From assembly GCA_025201805.1 (NCBI GenBank), contig MU619240.1, positions 56,340 through 120,339 of the forward strand: a stretch of DNA of 64,000 bases, in the 5' to 3' direction. The stretch is from Parasitella parasitica. Its lineage: Eukaryota; Mucoromycota; Mucoromycetes; Mucorales; Mucoraceae. The notes beneath the pieces were generated by a model. The model saw nothing but the letters and a program-made list of their open reading frames with translations. It ran no database searches and was not told where the DNA came from. Position numbers and translations under genes: made by a program. Below are positions 58,275 to 64,000 of the stretch, one piece after another. Within the stretch, counting starts at the first letter, position 1; the number at the start of each line of letters is the position of its first letter.

Positions 58275-60862
58275 GTTTTATAATATGGTATATGGATATA
58301 AGAAAAAAGTAGAAGTGAATACAAGGAGTAAAAAGGGGAGCTATATATATATTTTTTTTTTCATGTCTTGCTGCAATTATACTTGGTAACCAATATAATC
58401 TAAAGTATTTGTATACCCTATCAAAAGGTTGGCGCATGTTTCAGGTACAGACTGAGGTTCACTGTCGGATCTTTCGTTTGTTTTGTGAGCATTACAAACA
58501 GATAACGTATAGGCAACAAAAAACGGGAGATGAGAATGTCGAAAGGTAGCAAAAATTATCCCAGGGCACGTATACAACGATGTTCAACCATCTACCCCTC
58601 CCCTCAAACTATATAAGATGATGATGTTGTTGTTGTTTCACTGCTGAAAAATGACCACTATTTTTTCTCCAATGTTTAAGATTTTTTTTTTATTGTTTTC
58701 CACAAAGGGCTGATAGAACTATTCTATTCAGGTTTGTATGGTGCCCTTCCTTTTTGAACTTGTCCTTTTTACTGTTTCACGGTTAATTTTTCTATGCACT
58801 TTGATTCTATTTGAATGCCTTTAAAATCACTATAATACAGCTCGATCCGGGAAATCCGAAAGGCGGGGTGTCTGTTTTTGAACAAATTTCCCTGAAGATC
58901 AATGATGGAGAAGCAATTGAGTACCGGATGAAAGATAGAGCGATATGGTGTTTATAAAGTTACAAAAAAGAAAAAGTGAAACTGCCCACTGTAGTACAGC
59001 TGTTAAGATTACGATTACATGTTTATTCTGTTCTATTCAGTCACTACTATTGACTCCTTGCGATGATTAATGCAGAATCAGTTATATCTCTGATGCATCA
59101 CACTTTCTTTTGAATGTAGCATACCGTAAGAGCACCATTATTATAGACTGGTGTTACATCAAAATAACTTAACTTGTGCTCATTTGTCTTGATCCTTGCG
59201 ATTGGATGCGTCGGAAGATGAGTGAAAAATTATACGTCAAGGCTACCATAGACATTTGGCCAAATAAAGTGGATTATTGACACTGTCTAACATGATCTAA
59301 ACAATTTTTTCTTATCACAATGTTCAACAATAATATGAAAAATAGGCTGCCTGTTTTCTGCAAGCAGCTATTCTTTTTTTCTGTCCTTATTGGCTTTTCT
59401 TTCTCAAATTATGCACAAAATGTCAAATGTCGATATTCTGTAATTGTTATAGGAGAGACACGCTTACTTGTCGCTTGCCATCTTATGAATTCTTGATAAG
59501 CATGACTAATACGATACGTAGAGATACAGCAGGAACAAGGTTTTCTTGTTTCTCTCAAAGTTAAAGTTAAGCTGGTGCGCCCATTTTGAAACAATTGAAA
59601 TTAGAAATTCAAATTTTATAATCTTAAAGCGATACCAAGCACCTTGTGTCTACAATGTCAACATCGTGATCATATCTGGGTAGCTGCAATTATACGATAT
59701 GATTTCTAACGTGCAAAAATGTTGATTTACTAAAAGCATCAAGAGGGGAAAAGTGGTTTATACAACTCAGCCTTGGACCTTTGGTGTGGAGAATTGCCCG
59801 TTTGTTGGATACATCCGCGGAGAAAGGGTCAATTGAAAACGTAGAAGACGAGATTACAGAGAACAGCATGCTCTTTATGTCAGACATGCTGAAATCCATC
59901 GTTTTAATAAAAATATGCTTTCGCAAATACAAAAAATCGGGGTCTTCGACTTTTACCCTGTAGTATGTTTCAAGATATCTTTTGGGTATTTCTATATTTC
60001 CACTATTTAATTGCACTATGCTACTTTAAATGATTCGTGCTATCCTTGGCATGAGCCGATTTGTAATACGGTAAGCTTCTGTTTTTTGTCGGTATAGTTG
60101 GATTTCCAGCTTTGAAGAGTGGTGTAAATGAGCTACGATTTCCAACTTCAATCAAGTAGCTGGTTCAAGTACAGCTTGTATAAAGTATGTACATTGCTGG
60201 CTTGAGCGGTGTCGCTTTCTACTCGGCGAAATATTTCATGCAGAAAGAAACTTGAAAAAAAAAAAAGCATTTACGGTATTACACAGTTAGAATGCTTTTC
60301 AGAATGCATTAGGATCCAGAAACGCAGATTGAACACCCTTTCCAACTCCCAGTCCTGACTTCAAGGAACGCAAAACCCTAAGAAGAAGGGAAATCACTAT
60401 TTCTCAGCTTTAACGAGAACGAGATTAGCATTGAGAAATTCAGAAAAGTCTGATGCATCTTTTGGTATTTTACATATGATGTCTGCGTAGAATCACGTTG
60501 TTTTTAAGCTTGCATAAGATGACTGACAGCATTTTTCAGAGTTTTTCAGGAAAAGTAACTTTCAAATTCGGAGCGTGCAATAACTAGACAAACCGACAAA
60601 ATTAATTTAATATCGTTGTAAAGCCAAGAAGCAGGAGAGTTGTCTGTTGTAATACAAAAGATTGCCACGTATATCGAAGCAGATACAGCCTCTCAAAGTC
60701 TTACTTTGGAACAAAACTGCGAAACTGGCTACCAAGGCCAAAGTTGAGAAATATTTCCTTTTTTGCTCTTTCATCGGTGAAAAGATCTTCAAACTCATGG
60801 AGAAATCTTGAGCAGAAATTACTTTAGGTTAGGTATTTTTATCTCAAAATTTTCCGCATCAA
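58275..60862. other. Intergenic region
   Basis: About 2.6 kb with no supported gene. It has T-runs at 58351-58361 and 58682-58691, a GATGATGTTGTTGTT patch (58619-58637) and isolated short frames (59690-60016 minus, 60607-60798 minus). The first of these has a GTG start and reads protein-like in part, but I recognise no family. A decayed element is possible. Confidence 0.4.
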
Positions 60863-61715
60863 ACAAATTTATTTGTTTTTTTTTTTTTTTTAAATTGTGT
60901 TTATTGATTGAGCCGCGTACTATAGGATATGAGTTCCTATCGAAGAGGCGGGTGCAATTGAGATAAAATATAATGTTATAGATATAAATAATAATGATAA
61001 GAACAATAAAGAAGTTAGTGAGATAAGAGAAAAAAAAAAAAAAACTATTTTAAAAACAAGAAAACTAAAATGGCAATGCTAGTTACAGAATTGTATGGCA
61101 TTGATCTTCCCCAATGGCCTGATGGACAGAGGATCGGATACTAGCCAGAATTGTTGTAGGTACCATTGGCGTTTGGTTAAAGATAAATCGCATATGAGCG
61201 AGCCAGAGTTGAGATAAAGAGATGAGGAGGATTTTGTATGGTTTGATACCGGTAAGTTGGCAATACCAAATATCGGTAAAATCCAGGGACAAAAGAGCCT
61301 CTTTGATGTCGCTGATAGTCGTAGTGGGACACAGAAATTCAAAAATCACACCTTGCCAAACTTTTTCGTTGGTTGGACAGTGGAAAAAAAGATGTTGGGT
61401 TGAATCATTGACTGTAAGGCAGATTGGACAACGAGGAGAATCAAAAACTGCAGGCATAATGGAATGCAAGAAACTGCGGTTTGGGATACTCCCAGCGATT
61501 AGGCGGTAAATGACATTTCTTTGAACTTTTGTAAGCGATAAAGACCAAAAAACTTTCCAGTGCAACGAAGAGATATTCCGTAGCGCTAAAGGAGGAGTTA
61601 CTGACGCTAGAACTGACAACCGAAATGTTTTGGCAGAAGCTTTGGCATTACTAAATGATTGTCCGTCATGAAGTTTAAATTGGTTGGCAAAAGGAGCAAA
61701 TGACAAATTTATTTG
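60863..61715 (-). mobile_element. 5'-truncated LINE (non-LTR retrotransposon) insertion with target-site duplication
   Basis: ACAAATTTATTTG occurs at 60863-60875 and again at 61703-61715, flanking 827 bases. On the minus strand the element ends in a 16-A tail (T-run 60876-60891) directly against the 3' duplication, and begins at the other duplication in the middle of a coding region. A perfect 13-bp duplication, poly(A) tail and 5' truncation are the hallmarks of target-primed reverse transcription. The perfect duplication suggests a fairly recent insertion. Confidence 0.9.
61083..61702 (-). pseudogene. C-terminal fragment of LINE ORF2 (zf-RVT domain)
   Basis: About 206 codons remain open to the natural stop at 61083. 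The fragment has the reverse-transcriptase zinc-binding domain found at the end of many LINE polyproteins: VQRNVIYRLIAGSIPNRSFL, then CPICLTVNDSTQHLFFHC (Cys-x2-Cys ... His-x4-Cys) and a conserved Trp in NEKVWQ. The reverse transcriptase and endonuclease domains were lost by 5' truncation, so this copy cannot transpose. About 190 bases of 3' untranslated region follow before the poly(A). Confidence 0.85.
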
Positions 61716-62093
61716 TAAAGTTGAAAACTAGCCTTAAATGATAAAAAAGGGCATCCTCGATCGTGGAACTGCCAATTCAAAGAGTTTTTACATTTATTTG
61801 TGGAGATTCACGAGAGAAGGACAAAGAGACACTGTATTTGGAATGTAGTCTAGCGATTAGGTAATTGTAATGATGTGCATACAAATTCTATATTATATCC
61901 TACACCCAATCGTCAATGTTTAATATTTCTGTTACATACTATTGAATGGAGGCACGTTTTAGAGCCAGACTCTACATTCCATAGCACATCCAAGCTACAT
62001 ATGCTATAATATTTATTTACACATAAACACATTAAATATGCTGATATCAATTTACAACAAACAATAATAAAAAATAAATAAGCAAACAAAGTC
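61716..62093. other. 3' flank of the sugar transporter gene
   Basis: An AT-rich spacer between the LINE and the transporter stop codon, with no gene. Confidence 0.4.
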
Positions 62094-63782
62094 TCAAGCT
62101 CTATGTTTTTCAAATCCCTTGACAATGTCTTCCAATGATCTACCTTTCGTTTCAGGCAAAAAGATCAAAGTAAAAGTAAATGCAATGGCAGCAATGGCAG
62201 CAAAAATAATAAAAGAGTACCCAGCAATGCTAGCAAAAATAACGGGGAAACATTGGCCGATCAAGAAATTCATTGCCCAGTTTACGCAAGTAGCAATTGC
62301 ACCAACGGCAGAAGAGGCATATGTGGGGGTTAATTCGGAAGTTAACAACCAAGGAATAGGCCCAATACCGATAGCGAAAGAAGCAACATATAAGAAAACG
62401 GAAACAACCAAAAGAGCCGGGGTTTTGTATACATAGCCGATAACCAATAAAATTGAGAATAGACAAGCACCAAAATTAGCAATCAATAACAACGGACGCC
62501 GGCCCATACGGTCAATTAAAGCAACTGCAACAGCTGTCATGACAAAGTTAACAACAGTAGTAACAATAGCCATGTATTTTGACATGTCTGCGTCAAAAGC
62601 CAAAGTAAAGATGGTAGTAGAATAGTACATAACAGCATTGATACCAACCAATTGTTGGAAAGCGTGCAAGAGAATGACAGTAAGAGAGATGCGACGAATA
62701 ACGGGATCAGTAAAAATTTGCCAGATGTTCATTACATCGTGTTGAGATACTGGGGCAACGACCTCGCCCGCCGAGTTATCAAAATCATCATCGACGTTGG
62801 AAACAGCTTGAGTAGTTGTCAAATGATCAGTATCTTTGACGGCATCTGGATGGTCTGTTGGTACAGTAGCAGCTGAAGGACGAGGAGGAGATGAAGGAAC
62901 AGCTACATCATCAGCTTCTTCAATGTGTTTCTTATCTTCTTCGGGAGGAGGGCCTTGGTACTGAGTCATTGATTGAGCAGCTGCGGTGCCATAGTAACCT
63001 TCAACCATGCCATAGAATTCCCTATCAATATTATAACTACCTCTCAATTTTTGCAAGGAATGTTTCGCATCTTCGATTCTGTTCACAGAGATTAGGTAAC
63101 GAGGAGTCTCGACACATGTTCCCATTAAAAAGAATTGGACGATTGCCGGAACTGCGACAAGCGCATAATTCACACGCCAAAGTGGGACATATGCCAAAGG
63201 TAATCCAATAACAGAAGACAGCAGGATACCGATGACAATGAAAAATTGATTGCAAGTTCCCATAGCACCACGAGCTTTAATAGAAGACACTTCGCCAATG
63301 TATGTTGGAATAGATAAGGAGCCCATACCACAGCCCAGCCCACAGAGAATACGGCCGATAATAAACATAGCTTCATGCACAGAGCACCCTATCAGGATAC
63401 CGCCAATAATATAGCCTAAGTTGTTGAGAACAATCGCTTTTCTTCTGCCAACTTTTGTTTGCAGAGGACCAGCAGATAATCCACCGATGAGACCACCAAC
63501 GCAGAATGAAGCAACAGCAAAACCCCTAAAGTGAACGTTTTGTTATTTGGGATATATTTTACAGTCAGGATGTTAAACTGCATACCATAGCGCATTATCC
63601 ATTGGTAAGCAATCTGGAAATGCTTTATTATATATATGTGCATTGCCATTGGGGCAATTATGCGTGATTTCACCGGGGACATTTGGTGAACCAATGACCC
63701 ACCCATTACTGAACGAACCTAAACATGCTACAAATACACAGTAAAGCATGAACTTTGGGAATTTTGCACTATATGAATCCAT
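62094..63782 (-). CDS. MFS sugar transporter (hexose/GLUT-like)
   Basis: Two exons on the minus strand (63782-63586, 63525-62094) encode 542 residues with about 12 membrane helices. Sugar-porter motifs are in order: VGRRKA after TM2, GRILCGLGCGMGS with IPTYIGEVS in TM4/5, ETPRYLI before the central loop, FQQLVGINAVMYYS in TM7, DRMGRRPLL after TM8, and the LPETKGRSLEDI end signature. The QLxGIN motif is typical of glucose/hexose carriers. The luminal loop between TM1 and TM2 contains two Cys. The cytosolic central loop is expanded, with an acidic, Pro/Ser/Thr-rich insertion of about 60 residues (about 285-345) likely to be regulatory. Uptake across the plasma membrane is most likely; sugar specificity cannot be read. 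Confidence 0.9.
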
Positions 63783-64000
63783 CCTTTTAGTAACAAAAGA
63801 AAAAGAAAAATAAGATAGTAAATGAAAAGGATGCACATCCCAAACAGTTTGCAGCAGATCAAGATATGGGATCCGGTGAAACCCTAGAAAAAAGTTGGTT
63901 TCAATTGCAATGTGGAGTAATGTGTCATTCTTTAGTCATTCAAAAGGAAAATATTATGCAAAAAATTGAAATAGAAAAAAAGAAAGAAAATCGAAAGGTT
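63783..64000. promoter_or_regulatory. Upstream region of the sugar transporter
   Basis: This is the last 218 bases of the window, upstream of the minus-strand transporter. On the minus strand it is T/C-rich. No TATA element is obvious and no other gene begins here. Confidence 0.35.

Overview
This window is nuclear DNA of a filamentous fungus, most likely an early-diverging Mucoromycota (Mucorales-type) genome. The evidence is intron-rich genes whose introns are mostly 42-65 nt with GT..AG ends and occasional CTAAT/CTGAT-like branch sites, AT-rich intergenic DNA with long A/T runs, a UBE3A/E6AP-type HECT ligase and SLC49- and ARFRP1-type proteins of an animal-like repertoire, and the remains of a Fanzor (eukaryotic TnpB) transposon. 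No bacterial, viral or organellar genes were recognised. I saw no tRNA, rRNA or CRISPR array.

Layout. 1-12 kb: clathrin light chain (+), the two-cassette ribosome-rescue helicase ASCC3/Slh1 (+) and GAPDH (-). 12-24.4 kb: the Golgi GTPase ARFRP1/Arl3 (-), a DHA2-type MFS transporter (+), a small protein with an N-terminal PIP-box-like motif (-), a UBE3A-like HECT E3 (+), a 3CxxC zinc-finger protein (+) and ribosomal protein uL18/RPL5 (+). 24.4-32.7 kb: a coiled-coil protein with a dynein-adaptor CC1-box signature (+), a low-complexity hypothetical protein (-), then a 5-kb gene desert holding two diverged copies of an unclassified repeat. 32.7-41.1 kb: ornithine aminotransferase (+), MLH1 (-), a candidate CENP-Q kinetochore protein (-) and a CorA/Alr/Mnr2 magnesium transporter (+). 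43-47 kb: calmodulin (+), then a divergent pair of 40S genes, eS1/RPS1 (-) and eS30/RPS30 (+). 47.2-49.2 kb: a 1.96-kb element with terminal inverted repeats carrying a broken Fanzor gene. 49.3-58.3 kb: SLC49/FLVCR-like MFS transporter (-), a small tail-anchored protein (+), an IQ-motif coiled-coil protein (-) and an F-box protein (-). 58.3-64 kb: a 5'-truncated LINE insertion with a 13-bp target-site duplication, then a sugar transporter (-).

Functionally this is mostly a housekeeping neighbourhood (translation and ribosome rescue, mismatch repair, glycolysis, arginine catabolism, membrane traffic, Mg, sugar and drug-type transport) interrupted by two mobile-element relics. Exon structures below were assembled by hand from splice sites, reading-frame continuity and remembered family conservation. 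No transcripts or database searches were available.
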